Source: JBGPEQ01 sp050180895 (GTDB lineage: Bacteria; Pseudomonadota; Alphaproteobacteria; Dongiales; Dongiaceae). From it: DNA of 64,000 nt. Both the position numbers and the translations under genes were made by a program. The notes under the pieces were generated by a model, which saw nothing but the letters and a program-made list of their open reading frames with translations, was not told the DNA's origin and ran no database searches. The stretch covers positions 496,001-560,000 of the forward strand of contig JBFXDS010000002.1 in the NCBI GenBank assembly GCA_050180895.1, written 5' to 3'. Shown here in pieces: positions 33,755 to 42,652 of this stretch. Positions within the stretch are counted from its first letter, which is position 1. Every line of letters begins with the position of its first letter.

Positions 33755-35320
33755 ATGACCCTTGGCAGCGGACTGCTCGGTCGTCGCCGAACACTCGCGA
33801 CGGCGGCGGCCGCGACCATGTCTGCGGCACTGGGCGGATGGATCTGCGGCCGCCAGGCAACAGCAGCCACTCTGGCAACGGAGTCCACGCCCTTCGACGT
33901 CGCTTGGCTGCGGGATTGGGTCCGCCAACTTGCCGCGCGCCCGTTCGAGCCCGCGACGGATGAACTGCCTGCCGCCTTGACCGACCTTACCTACGACCAG
34001 TACCGCGACATCCGCTTTCGCGCCGACCAGGCGCTCTGGCACGACCTCGGCCTCACCTTCGAGGCTCAGTTCTTTCATCCCGGCTTCTACCACCGCGAGC
34101 CCGTGCAGATCTTCGACGTCGTCGACGGCGCGGCGCGCCGGGTGGAGTACTCGCCCCTGCTGTTCGACTACGGCAAGACCGGCATCGATCCGGCGACGCT
34201 CCCGGCCGGGACCGGCTTTGCCGGGTTTCGCCTTCACTATCCGCTGAACCGGCCCGACTACCGCGACGAGGTGGCGGTGTTTCTCGGCGCCAGCTATTTC
34301 CGCTGCGTTGGGCGCGGCAACGGCTACGGCATCTCGGCCCGCGGACTGGCGGTCAATACGGCGCTGCCCGAGGGCGAGGAGTTCCCGGCGTTCCGCAGCT
34401 TCTGGCTGGAGCGGCCCCGGCTGGGCGCGGCGGAGATCACGCTCCACGCCCTCCTCGACAGCCCGAGCGTTGCCGGCGCCTTCACCTTCGTGCTGCGCCC
34501 AGGCCAGCCGACGGTGACGGAGGTCGACATGTTTCTCGTCGCTCGCAGCCCGATCAAGCTGGTCGGCATCGCACCGCTGACGAGCATGTACTTCTTCGGC
34601 GAGAACGACCGCATCGGCGTGGACGATTATCGGCCCGAGGTCCACGATTCCGACGGATTGTCCGTCTGGCATGGCAGCGGCGAGTGGCTGTGGCGGCCGC
34701 TGTCCAATCCCGCGGAGCTGGTGGTGACGCCGTTCGGCGACGAGTCGCCGCGCGGCTTCGGCCTGCTCCAGCGCGACCGCGATTATCCCAGCTACGAGGA
34801 TCTCAACAGCCATCCCGAGCTGCGGCCGTCGCTGTGGGTCGAGCCGCTGTCCAATTGGGGACCCGGCGAGATCCGCCTGATCGAGATCCCCAGCAACGAA
34901 GAGATACATGACAATGTTGTGGCATTCTGGGTGCCGCGCGATCCCGTCGGCGCCGGCGCGGCGCTCACGTTGAGATATCGATTGCATTGGGGCGACGCGG
35001 CGCCGTTCCAGGCTCCCGGCGGTCTGGTCCGCGCCACGCGCCTCGGTCCGGGACAGACCGAAAATGCCCGACGCTTCGTGCTTGACTTCACCGGCGGGCA
35101 ACTGTCACAGATCGCTTCGGAAACCGCGGTTGAAGCGGTAGTCAGCGCGTCCAGCGGACAAGTCACTCTCGTCGTGGTGGAGGTCAATCGGCCGATCAGC
35201 GGCTGGCGGGCGTTTTTCGATTTCGTTCCCGACGGCGACAACCCGGCCGACCTCCGTTGTTTTTTGCGGCATCAGGACCAAGTTCTTAGCGAGACCTGGA
35301 GTTATCGATGGATGCGTTGA
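33755..35320 (+). CDS. opgG: Osmoregulated periplasmic glucan biosynthesis protein (OpgG/OpgD)
   Basis: 521 aa. A twin-arginine-like leader (LLGRRRTLATAAAATMSAAL) suggests Tat export, more typical of OpgD than OpgG. The body has YDQYRDIRFRADQALWHDLG, FYHREPVQIFDVVDG, SYFRCVGRGNGYGISARGLA and TSMYFFGENDRIGVDDYRPE, all signatures of the MdoG family. It acts in the periplasm to branch or modify beta-glucans made by OpgH, encoded two genes downstream. Confidence 0.92.
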   Translation: MTLGSGLLGRRRTLATAAAATMSAALGGWICGRQATAATLATESTPFDVAWLRDWVRQLAARPFEPATDELPAALTDLTYDQYRDIRFRADQALWHDLGLTFEAQFFHPGFYHREPVQIFDVVDGAARRVEYSPLLFDYGKTGIDPATLPAGTGFAGFRLHYPLNRPDYRDEVAVFLGASYFRCVGRGNGYGISARGLAVNTALPEGEEFPAFRSFWLERPRLGAAEITLHALLDSPSVAGAFTFVLRPGQPTVTEVDMFLVARSPIKLVGIAPLTSMYFFGENDRIGVDDYRPEVHDSDGLSVWHGSGEWLWRPLSNPAELVVTPFGDESPRGFGLLQRDRDYPSYEDLNSHPELRPSLWVEPLSNWGPGEIRLIEIPSNEEIHDNVVAFWVPRDPVGAGAALTLRYRLHWGDAAPFQAPGGLVRATRLGPGQTENARRFVLDFTGGQLSQIASETAVEAVVSASSGQVTLVVVEVNRPISGWRAFFDFVPDGDNPADLRCFLRHQDQVLSETWSYRWMR

Positions 35321-35766
35321 GCGCCGTGCGACACGATCATCAGCCCGCGCCACCGATTCTCGATCTGCTGCGCTCGTTCGGGATCGCCGACGCCAATGCG
35401 CTCTATGCGCTGGCGGCGCGGCTGCCGGCCGCTGCGGATGTCGACGATCCCACGCGCGCCGCCCGAACGATCATCGGCCGGTGGTTCGCCCGCTTGTTGG
35501 ACCGTGCCGATCTGGAGGCCGAGGAGGCGTTCCGTCTCGGCCGCGCGGCGTTCGTCGCCCTCGACGGCGGCAGTCTTTGGCCGAAGGCGCTCCTGTCGGA
35601 CGACGTGCCCGGTGAGCTGGCCGAGCAGATACGGCGGTCGCTGCCAGCTCCGTGCCCGGCTGCCGCGCAGGCGGTGATGGTCGTCCAATCGCTCGGTCCC
35701 CCGGCGCCGTTCGCCGCTGGCGCCGCGTGGCTCCGCGGTCGGCTCATGCCGGTTCGCACGGCCTGA
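35308..35766 (+). CDS. Hypothetical protein between opgG and opgH
   Basis: 152 aa, mostly helical and alanine-rich, with no signal or clear membrane span. It begins MDALSAVRHDHQPAPPILDL. Its ATG overlaps the opgG stop by 13 nt and it ends 23 nt before opgH, so it is embedded in the operon and probably translationally coupled. No family is recognised. An accessory role in glucan synthesis is inference from position. Confidence 0.65.
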   Translation: MDALSAVRHDHQPAPPILDLLRSFGIADANALYALAARLPAAADVDDPTRAARTIIGRWFARLLDRADLEAEEAFRLGRAAFVALDGGSLWPKALLSDDVPGELAEQIRRSLPAPCPAAAQAVMVVQSLGPPAPFAAGAAWLRGRLMPVRTA

Positions 35767-35789
35767 CACTGCCGACGGAACGAAACAAG

Positions 35790-37874
35790 ATGCGCCTTCC
35801 GATGCGGCTACGGCCCGTTCCCAGCCCGGGGATCACGCGCGCCACGCTGTCCGCCTTGACGCTGGCGACGACGTTCATCGCGGGCTCGCGGTTCCTGCAG
35901 ATCTTCGACGACCAGCGGGCCGAGCTGTTCGAGCTTCTCCTACTGCTGCTCTTCGTCATCAGCTTCTGCTGGTTGGCACTGTCGTTCTGGTCGGCGGTCG
36001 GCGGCTTTGTCGCTCTCGGGCTGCACCGCCAATGGCGTACCCTGGCGCGACGGACGGCCGACCTGCCGCCGGATAGCGGCCGCACAGCGATCCTGATGCC
36101 GATTCACAACGAAGATGCCGGGCGTGTCTTCGCCCGGTTGCAGGCGATGTTTGAAAGCCTGCAGGCGCAGCGCGCCGTCGATGCCTTCGAGTTCTTCGTC
36201 CTCAGCGACAGCACCGACCCGGACGCCTGGATCGCCGAGGAGGCGGCCTGGCGCGAGCTGTGCCGGCGGGTCGGCGGCGACGGCCGCATCTTCTACCGCA
36301 AGCGCCGCCGCAACACCGCTTACAAGAGCGGCAACATCGCCGACTTCTGCCGCCGATGGGGCGGGCGGTACGAGTATATGATCGTGCTCGATGCCGACAG
36401 CCTGATGACGGCCGAGACGCTCGTTGCCCTCGTGCATCTGATGAACGACAACCCGAAGGTCGGCCTCATCCAGGTGCCGCCGACGATCGTCAACGCCGAG
36501 ACGCTGTTCGCCCGGCTGCAGCAGTTCGCGAGCCGGCTGTACGGACCGGTGTTCACGGCCGGGACGGCCCTCTGGCACCAAGGCGACGGCAACTACTGGG
36601 GTCATAACGCCATCATCCGGGTAGCGGCTTTCACGGCCCATTGCGGACTGCCGGACCTCCCCGGCCGCAAGCCGTTCGGCGGTCACATCATGAGCCACGA
36701 TTTCGTCGAGGCCGCCCTGCTCCGCCGCGCCGGATGGCAGGTCTGGATGGTGCCGTGGCTCGGCGGCAGCTACGAGGAGACGCCGCCGACGCTGATCGAC
36801 CATGCCAAGCGCGACCGGCGCTGGTGCCAGGGCAACCTCCAGCACATGCGCGTGCTGCCGGCCCGCGGCCTGCATCCGATCAGCCGGCTGCATCTGTTCA
36901 CGGGCATCATGTCCTACCTGACGTCGCCGCTGTGGCTCGCCTTCCTGGCCGCGGGTATCGCCTTCTTCGCCTGGCGGATGGCGCATCCACCGGTCTATTT
37001 CCCGCCCTATATGACCTTGTTCCCGATGTGGCCCAAGTTCGACGCCTCGGTGGCGATCGGCCTCGCCATCCTCGTGCTGGGCATGCTGTTGCTGCCGCGG
37101 CTGCTCGGCCTAGTCTTTGCCCTGGCCAGCGCCCGACGGCGCTTGGCTTATGGTGGCGCGCTCCGATTGACCGGCAGTTTTCTCTTTGAACTGACCTTGT
37201 CGGCCCTCATGGCCCCGATTCTGATGTTGCTGCAAAGCGGCTTCGTCACCAGCATCCTTGGCGGACGCAGCGCCGCCTGGCGGACCCAGCGCCGCGACGG
37301 CGAGGCCATTGGCTGGCGGGAGGCGTGTGTCCGGCTCGGCTGGCAGTCGCTCCTCGGCACCGCCCTGACCGGCCTCGTCGCCAACGTCGCGCCGGAACTG
37401 ATCTGGTGGCTGGTGCCGCTGCTGGCCGGCTTGGTGCTTGCCGTGCCGCTGACCGTGCTGACCACCAGCCGCCGGCTGTCCATGATTTCGGCCTGGCTCG
37501 GCCTGCTGTGGACGCCGGAAGAGACGGAGCCTCCTCCCTTGCTGGTCCGGGCGCGGGAACTCGAGGCGTCCTGGCGTACCGCGCCGGGCTCGTCGGACAC
37601 TGCCCTGCATCGTCTTGCGGGGGATCCCGCCCTGCTGGCGCTGCACCTCGCCATCCTGCCCCACCATTCCGACTGGCAGAGCGGCGACGCCGACATGCTG
37701 ATCGGGGCGCGCGACAAGCTGGCGCTGAGCGGCCAGACGGCTGCCCTGACCAGCGAAGAGGTCACTGCCCTGCTGTTCGACCCGCCGTACCTCGAAGGGT
37801 TGGCCGCCGGGCGCGACCTGTTGAAGGCGGCGCAGGCCAGCCCCGCCGCCGAGCCGCTCCCGGCGGCGGCGTAG
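35790..37874 (+). CDS. opgH: Glucan biosynthesis glucosyltransferase H
   Basis: 694 aa inner-membrane GT2 enzyme. Two N-terminal helices are followed by the glycosyltransferase core: TAILMPIHNEDAGRVFARLQ, YMIVLDADSLMTAETLVAL (DAD), SHDFVEAALLRRAGWQVWMV (acceptor Asp) and RRWCQGNLQHMRVL (Q-x-x-x-W variant). Several C-terminal transmembrane helices form the export channel. It polymerises UDP-glucose into the beta-1,2 backbone and secretes it. ATG 35790 precedes the first helix. Confidence 0.93.
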   Translation: MRLPMRLRPVPSPGITRATLSALTLATTFIAGSRFLQIFDDQRAELFELLLLLLFVISFCWLALSFWSAVGGFVALGLHRQWRTLARRTADLPPDSGRTAILMPIHNEDAGRVFARLQAMFESLQAQRAVDAFEFFVLSDSTDPDAWIAEEAAWRELCRRVGGDGRIFYRKRRRNTAYKSGNIADFCRRWGGRYEYMIVLDADSLMTAETLVALVHLMNDNPKVGLIQVPPTIVNAETLFARLQQFASRLYGPVFTAGTALWHQGDGNYWGHNAIIRVAAFTAHCGLPDLPGRKPFGGHIMSHDFVEAALLRRAGWQVWMVPWLGGSYEETPPTLIDHAKRDRRWCQGNLQHMRVLPARGLHPISRLHLFTGIMSYLTSPLWLAFLAAGIAFFAWRMAHPPVYFPPYMTLFPMWPKFDASVAIGLAILVLGMLLLPRLLGLVFALASARRRLAYGGALRLTGSFLFELTLSALMAPILMLLQSGFVTSILGGRSAAWRTQRRDGEAIGWREACVRLGWQSLLGTALTGLVANVAPELIWWLVPLLAGLVLAVPLTVLTTSRRLSMISAWLGLLWTPEETEPPPLLVRARELEASWRTAPGSSDTALHRLAGDPALLALHLAILPHHSDWQSGDADMLIGARDKLALSGQTAALTSEEVTALLFDPPYLEGLAAGRDLLKAAQASPAAEPLPAAA

Positions 37875-37891
37875 GCGAGGCGCCGGACGAG

Positions 37892-38512
37892 TCAATCCTC
37901 GTTGTCGCGCGAATAGCAGATAATCGACAGGAAGCGGATCGGCAGGTCGCGCAGCTCGTCGGGCCCGTGCGGTGCGTCGGCATCGAAGAACAGCGAGTCG
38001 CCGGGGCGCATGATGTAGGTCTTGTTGCCGTGCCGGTAGGCGACCTCCCCCTCCAGCATGTAGAGAAACTCGACGCCGGCGTGCTGGAAGATCGGGAAAA
38101 CATCCGACCGCTCCGTGAGCGTGATGAGATAGGGCTCGACGGCGATGCTCTTCCGCAGGGTGTGACCGAGCAACTGATACTGATGGCCGGCGCGCGTGCC
38201 GCGGCGCTCGATGGTGAGGCCCTGCCCCGCCGACACGAAGGTGGCGTCCCGCTCCTCCTCGTAACGCCGGAAGAACGCCGTCACCGGCACATGCAGTGCG
38301 CGCGACAGCGCCTGCAGGGTGTCCAGCGAGGGCGAGGTCATGCCGTTCTCGATCTTCGACAGCATGCCGGCGGACAGATCGGCAAGCTTCGCCAAATCGG
38401 CGACGGTCATGTCGAGCTTGCGGCGAAACTCGCGCACCTCGCGGCCGATGGCCACCTCCAGCCGCGACGTCGTCGTCCCGACGAGCGCATGTGGATCCTG
38501 GAATTCCGGCAT
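37892..38512 (-). CDS. XRE-family regulator with C-terminal cupin
   Basis: 206 aa from ATG 38512. The helix-turn-helix covers about residues 20-75 (LDMTVADLAKLADLSAGMLS then KIENGMTSPSLDTLQALSRA). A cupin spans about 125-200 (HAGVEFLYMLEGEVAYRHGN and YIMRPGDSLFFDADAPHGP). Such regulators often control amine and polyamine catabolism. It is the last gene behind soxG. A TTG at 38596 overlapping the soxG stop (TTGA), or ATG 38629, would add an N-terminal basic tail. Confidence 0.82.
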   Translation of the reverse strand: MPEFQDPHALVGTTTSRLEVAIGREVREFRRKLDMTVADLAKLADLSAGMLSKIENGMTSPSLDTLQALSRALHVPVTAFFRRYEEERDATFVSAGQGLTIERRGTRAGHQYQLLGHTLRKSIAVEPYLITLTERSDVFPIFQHAGVEFLYMLEGEVAYRHGNKTYIMRPGDSLFFDADAPHGPDELRDLPIRFLSIICYSRDNED

Positions 38513-38592
38513 CGCGGGTTCGCGAGAGATCGATCGCGGCTTCGCTGCAGTGCCGCGGCGCGGCGCCTCGGCGGGCTTGCCGTCGCCCTTCT

Positions 38593-39327
38593 TCAACGGA
38601 CACCGGCCAGCTGACGGACCGCGGCCCAACCGACAGGCGCGCCCGCGAACTCCGCCATGGCGTCGAGGAGGCAGCCCCAGAGATACTCGGCCGAGGCGCT
38701 GTCGGCCAGCACATGGTAGGCCGCCACCTCGCTGAGATCCGCACGGATGACGATGGCGCTCATCTTGGCCAGCGAGGTCTGGGCGATTGTGCCGACGGCG
38801 AAGCGGTGCGGCCGCAGGTCGACGCCGCAGATCTTGGCGAACATGCCCGGCGCCCGCTCGCCCGTGACGAGGAACCAGGCATGGCTCTCCGCCCGCGGCA
38901 TGGGATAGCCGATCAGCCGGCGCGGCGTCTCGCTACCCCAGCTCCAGGCGGCATTCAGGCGCTGGATGAGCTCGCCGCGCCCGGCGAGGCTGTCGATCAG
39001 GAAGATCTCGGTTGGCGCCAGGCGCGCCGCCAGTTCGCCGCCGGCCTGCGGGTAAGCGCGGTTGCTGTCGGCGCCGATGGAAAGACCTTGCGATGTTAGC
39101 CACTCCACCGTGCCGACGCCCTTGAAGCCGGTGCGCGGCAGGACCGAGAGATCGGCAATGCCCAGGGAGCGGGCCTGCGCGGCCTCGGCTTCGGGCGGCC
39201 TTCCGAAGTCGACGGCGGTCGCGGCATCGTTCACGGCCGCGAAGCGGGCGCCCCCCTGCTGCAGGACGCGATAGACGAAGCTGCGGCGCGGCAGGACGAT
39301 CGGCAGCAAGGCGGCATCGGCAGCCAT
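38593..39327 (-). CDS. soxG: Sarcosine oxidase/N-methylglutamate dehydrogenase gamma subunit
   Basis: 244 aa. The GcvT-related gamma-subunit fold is seen in RSLGIADLSVLPRTGFKGVG, IFLIDSLAG, SHAWFLVTGERAPGMFAKIC, GVDLRPHRFAVGTIAQTSLA and VIRADLSEVAAYHVLADSAS. It is the fourth gene of a soxB-D-A-G order, one nucleotide after soxA. Its role is structural within the heterotetramer. Confidence 0.85.
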   Translation of the reverse strand: MAADAALLPIVLPRRSFVYRVLQQGGARFAAVNDAATAVDFGRPPEAEAAQARSLGIADLSVLPRTGFKGVGTVEWLTSQGLSIGADSNRAYPQAGGELAARLAPTEIFLIDSLAGRGELIQRLNAAWSWGSETPRRLIGYPMPRAESHAWFLVTGERAPGMFAKICGVDLRPHRFAVGTIAQTSLAKMSAIVIRADLSEVAAYHVLADSASAEYLWGCLLDAMAEFAGAPVGWAAVRQLAGVR

Positions 39328-39328
39328 G

Positions 39329-42247
39329 TCACATCTCCTGCCGCTTGTTCTCGGGATCGTAGAACGGGATCGGGATCACCTTGCCCCGGACGATGCGGCC
39401 GCCGCCCACCTTGATGTCGAAGCTCTTGCCAGGCTCCGCCTGGTCCGGCGCGACATAGGCCAGGCCGATCACCTTGTCGAGGCTCGGCGACCGGACCGCC
39501 GAGGTCACGCGGCCGACGATGTCGGCGCCGCGCACGACCAGATGGCATTCCTCCGGCACGGGCGCCGATGGATCATCCTCGAGGGTGAAGCCGACCAGCT
39601 TGCGGGAGAGGCCCTTGGCGTTCTGGATCTCGATCGAGCGCTGGCCGACGAAGAAGGGCTTGGTCTTGGCGACGGCCCAGGGCATGTCGGCCTCGTAGGG
39701 ATGGGTCAGGCCGTCCGTGTCCTGGCCGATGATGATGTGGCCCTTCTCGAGCCGCAGCACGCGCTGGGCCTCCACGCCGAACGGCCGGATGCCGAACGGC
39801 TTGCCGGCCTGCATGAGCGCGTCCCAGACATGCTCGCCGCAATGCGCGGGCATGTGAATCTCGTAGCCCAGCTCGCCGACGAAGCCGACGCGCAGCAGGC
39901 GGCAGGACACGCCGGCGACCGTGGCCAGGCGCACGCCGAGATAAGGGAAGGCCGCCGGCGACAGGTCCGTATCGGCGCACAGCGTCTGCAGCACCTCGCG
40001 CGACCGCGGGCCCGCGATGTTGACGCCGGCATAAGCGGCGGTGACGTTGGCGACGTCGACGTTCAGACGCCACTGTGCGTTCCAGAACAGCATCGTGCGA
40101 TACACGCCGTCGACGCCGCTGGTGGTCGCCGTGACGTAGAAATGCTCGTCATGGAAGCGGCAGGCGACACCGTCGTCGATGACCGCGCCGGCCTGGTCGG
40201 TCATCAGCACATAGCGCGAGCGGCCCACCGGGAGCTTGACGTAGGTGAAGGTGTACATGCGGTTCAGGAACTCCGCCGCGTCCGGTCCGCGCACGTCCAG
40301 GCCGCCGAGCGTCGACACGTCGATCAGGCCGACATTGTTGCGGACGGCGAGCACCTCGTCGCGGATCGCGCTCTCGCGCTCGGCCGGCTTCCCGTAGTAG
40401 GCCGGCCGCCACCACAGGCCGGCCGGCATGAAGCGGGCGCCGAGCTCGGCGTGCCGGTGATGCATGGCCGTGCGTCGCTCCGGCTCGAACACGCGGCCCG
40501 CGAGATGGCCGAACTTCTCCGGGATGAAGGGCGGGCGCTGCGTGGTCACGCTCATGCCGTCCAGCGCACGGCCGCGATCCTTCGCCAGGATCCGCACGGC
40601 GGCGACGGCGGAATGCTTGCCCTGCGACGGGCCCATGCCCACGGTCGTGTAGCGCTTCAGCAGCTCGATGTCGTCATAGCCGTCGGCAGCGCCGTGCAGG
40701 AGATCCTTGACCTGGAGGTCCTCGTCGAAATCGACGAAGTCCTTGCCGCGCTTGTGCGGGAAGATCGGCCACGGGTGGGTCTGGTGCAGGCCGCCGCGAT
40801 CGATCGGCGCGTCCGGTTCGGCGCTGCCCGCAAATCCCGCATCGCCCGCCGCCGCCCAGCCGGCGCGGCGCCCCTCGGCGACGACAGCGTCGAGGTTGTA
40901 GGTACCGGCAACGGAGCCGGCCGCGAACAGATGCGCCGGCAAGGTCGTGGGCTCATAGGCGTGGGACTTCTCGCTGTAGGCAAAGCCGGCGCCGGCATGG
41001 TGCAGCAGATGCGCCAGCGGCACGTAACCGACGGACATGCACAGGAGATCGCAGGGGATCGATTCCGCCGCCGCATTGGCCGTGCCGTCGGCGTCAACGG
41101 AGGCGACGAGCGCCGACATGATGCCGCGCTTGCCGAGCGTCGGCACCGTCTCGACGACGGCGCTGCCCCTGACGATGCGCAGGCCCTGCCGCTGCGCCGC
41201 CGTCACCTGCGGCGACGGCCACACGTCGTGCCGCAGATCGACGATCGCATTGACGGCCACGCCCGCCTCGGCGAGATCCAGGGCCACCCCATAGCCATCG
41301 GCATTGGCTGTGACGATGACGGCGGCCCGGCCCGGCCGCACGCCGTAGAGCCGGATCAGCCGCTGCGCCGCCGAGCCGAGCATGACGCCCGGCAGGTCGT
41401 TGTTGCGGAACACGGCCGGCTGCTCCAGCGCGCCGGTGGCGACAACGGCGGCCTTTGCTCTCAGCTTGTAGAAGCGATGGCCGCGAGTGACGGCGAACCA
41501 GTTGTCGGCGAATTGGCCGGTGCAGACGGCGCCCGAGAGGACGCGGATGTTCGGTTGCGCGGCGACGGCCGCGGCCGCCTCGCCGGCCAGGGCAGCGCCG
41601 CGGCGGCCGTCGGCATCGAATCGCGCATAGGTCAACGAGCCGCCGAGCTGCGCGCCGTCGTCGACGAGGACCACCTCGGCGCCGGCGTCCGCAGCCTGCA
41701 GTGCCGCCGCCAGGCCGGCCGGCCCGCCGCCGATCACCGCGACGTCCGCGAACAGATACTCCTTGTCGTAGTAGCCGTGATGGGCGGCGATATTGACCTT
41801 GCCGAGGCCGGCGCGCTTGCGGATGAAGGGCTCCCAGAATTTCCACGCGCCCTTCGGCCGGTAGAACGCCTTGTAGTAGAAGCCCGGCGGCAGGAAGCGG
41901 CCGAACATCTCGATCCAGGTCTCCCGGTCGTGCTCCAGCGTGCCGCTGTAGTTCTGGCCGTCGACCACCATGCCCTCGGCGATGGCACGGCGGTCGGCCA
42001 GCACGTTCGGCTCGTCGCCGACTTGCACGAGTGTGTTGGCATCGAGCCCGGCCATGGTGAGGACGCTGCGCGGACGGTGATATTTGAACGAGCGCGACAG
42101 CAGCCACACGTCGTTCGCCGCCAGCGCGCTGGCGATGGTGTCGCCGGCGAAGCCCTCGTAGCTGCGCCCCTCGAAGCGGAACGCGATGGTCCGGCTCCGG
42201 TCGATCAGACTGCCGGCCGGCGCCGGCAACCGGTTCAGGCCGGTCAT
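39329..42247 (-). CDS. soxA: Sarcosine oxidase/N-methylglutamate dehydrogenase alpha subunit
   Basis: 972 aa. The N-terminal 2Fe-2S-like fold domain has IAFRFEGRSYEGFAGDTIAS and LLSRSFKYHRPRS. A nucleotide-binding domain starts VAVIGGGPAGLAAALQAADA near 170. A C-terminal GcvT-type folate domain follows from about 610 (LWWRPAYYGKPAERESAIRD and NNVGLIDVSTLGGLDVRGPD). The complex oxidises N-methyl amino acids, passing the methyl carbon to THF. It overlaps soxD by ATGA. Sarcosine versus N-methylglutamate cannot be told apart from sequence. Confidence 0.93.
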   Translation of the reverse strand: MTGLNRLPAPAGSLIDRSRTIAFRFEGRSYEGFAGDTIASALAANDVWLLSRSFKYHRPRSVLTMAGLDANTLVQVGDEPNVLADRRAIAEGMVVDGQNYSGTLEHDRETWIEMFGRFLPPGFYYKAFYRPKGAWKFWEPFIRKRAGLGKVNIAAHHGYYDKEYLFADVAVIGGGPAGLAAALQAADAGAEVVLVDDGAQLGGSLTYARFDADGRRGAALAGEAAAAVAAQPNIRVLSGAVCTGQFADNWFAVTRGHRFYKLRAKAAVVATGALEQPAVFRNNDLPGVMLGSAAQRLIRLYGVRPGRAAVIVTANADGYGVALDLAEAGVAVNAIVDLRHDVWPSPQVTAAQRQGLRIVRGSAVVETVPTLGKRGIMSALVASVDADGTANAAAESIPCDLLCMSVGYVPLAHLLHHAGAGFAYSEKSHAYEPTTLPAHLFAAGSVAGTYNLDAVVAEGRRAGWAAAGDAGFAGSAEPDAPIDRGGLHQTHPWPIFPHKRGKDFVDFDEDLQVKDLLHGAADGYDDIELLKRYTTVGMGPSQGKHSAVAAVRILAKDRGRALDGMSVTTQRPPFIPEKFGHLAGRVFEPERRTAMHHRHAELGARFMPAGLWWRPAYYGKPAERESAIRDEVLAVRNNVGLIDVSTLGGLDVRGPDAAEFLNRMYTFTYVKLPVGRSRYVLMTDQAGAVIDDGVACRFHDEHFYVTATTSGVDGVYRTMLFWNAQWRLNVDVANVTAAYAGVNIAGPRSREVLQTLCADTDLSPAAFPYLGVRLATVAGVSCRLLRVGFVGELGYEIHMPAHCGEHVWDALMQAGKPFGIRPFGVEAQRVLRLEKGHIIIGQDTDGLTHPYEADMPWAVAKTKPFFVGQRSIEIQNAKGLSRKLVGFTLEDDPSAPVPEECHLVVRGADIVGRVTSAVRSPSLDKVIGLAYVAPDQAEPGKSFDIKVGGGRIVRGKVIPIPFYDPENKRQEM

Positions 42248-42549
42248 CGGCTGCCCTCCCCGGGTTTCGGCCGCGGGGCGAAAACAACGCGCTCCTTGAA
42301 CAGTTCGCCGGCCGGATAGGTGCGGAGGATCTCGTCGGTCACGGTATTGCGCTCGGCGATGAACCAGAACGAGGTCGGCACATGGCACCACCATTCGCGC
42401 ACGACGCCGGCCGTGTTGTCCTCCAGGAAGACATAGGCGCCCCAGTCGCGGTCGGAGACATCGGCGTCCGGCATCGCCTTGACCTCGCCGCCCCACACGA
42501 ACTCGGAAATGTTACGCGGACCGTTCAGCGGGCAGTTCATGATTTTCAT
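42244..42549 (-). CDS. soxD: Sarcosine oxidase-type delta subunit lacking most zinc ligands
   Basis: 101 aa. The delta core is clear: NCPLNGPRNISEFVWGGEVK, WGAYVFLEDNTAGVVREWWC and SFWFIAERNTVTDEILRTY. The usual C-P-x-C zinc knuckle is CPLN here, and the later H-x3-C region reads HVPTSFWF without the Cys, so structural zinc binding is probably lost. ATG 42549 and ATG 42540 are both possible. Position between soxB and soxA and the ATGA overlap confirm identity. Confidence 0.85.
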   Translation of the reverse strand: MKIMNCPLNGPRNISEFVWGGEVKAMPDADVSDRDWGAYVFLEDNTAGVVREWWCHVPTSFWFIAERNTVTDEILRTYPAGELFKERVVFAPRPKPGEGSR

Positions 42550-42570
42550 CGGTCATTCCGCATCGAATCG

Positions 42571-42632
42571 TAGGGGCGGCCCCGCGTGGCCACCCGCCGC
42601 CAGGGGCGACCACATGGGGTCGCCCCTCCTTG
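42571..42632. repeat. GGGGC-type palindromes inside the sox operon
   Basis: GTAGGGGCGGCCCCGCGTGG followed by GGGGCGACCACATGGGGTCG and CCCC forms two hairpins in the 103-nt soxB-soxD gap. Similar elements lie at 30187-30252. They could adjust expression of soxB relative to soxDAG. Confidence 0.7.
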
Positions 42633-42652
42633 GCTCCATGCCTCGTATTGCA

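Noticed and set aside
39326..42319. A 997-codon open frame on the plus strand opposite soxA
   Set aside because: It is the GC-rich antisense shadow of a clearly conserved 972-aa protein. Its translation is low-complexity, rich in Arg, Gly and Ala, and shows no domain.
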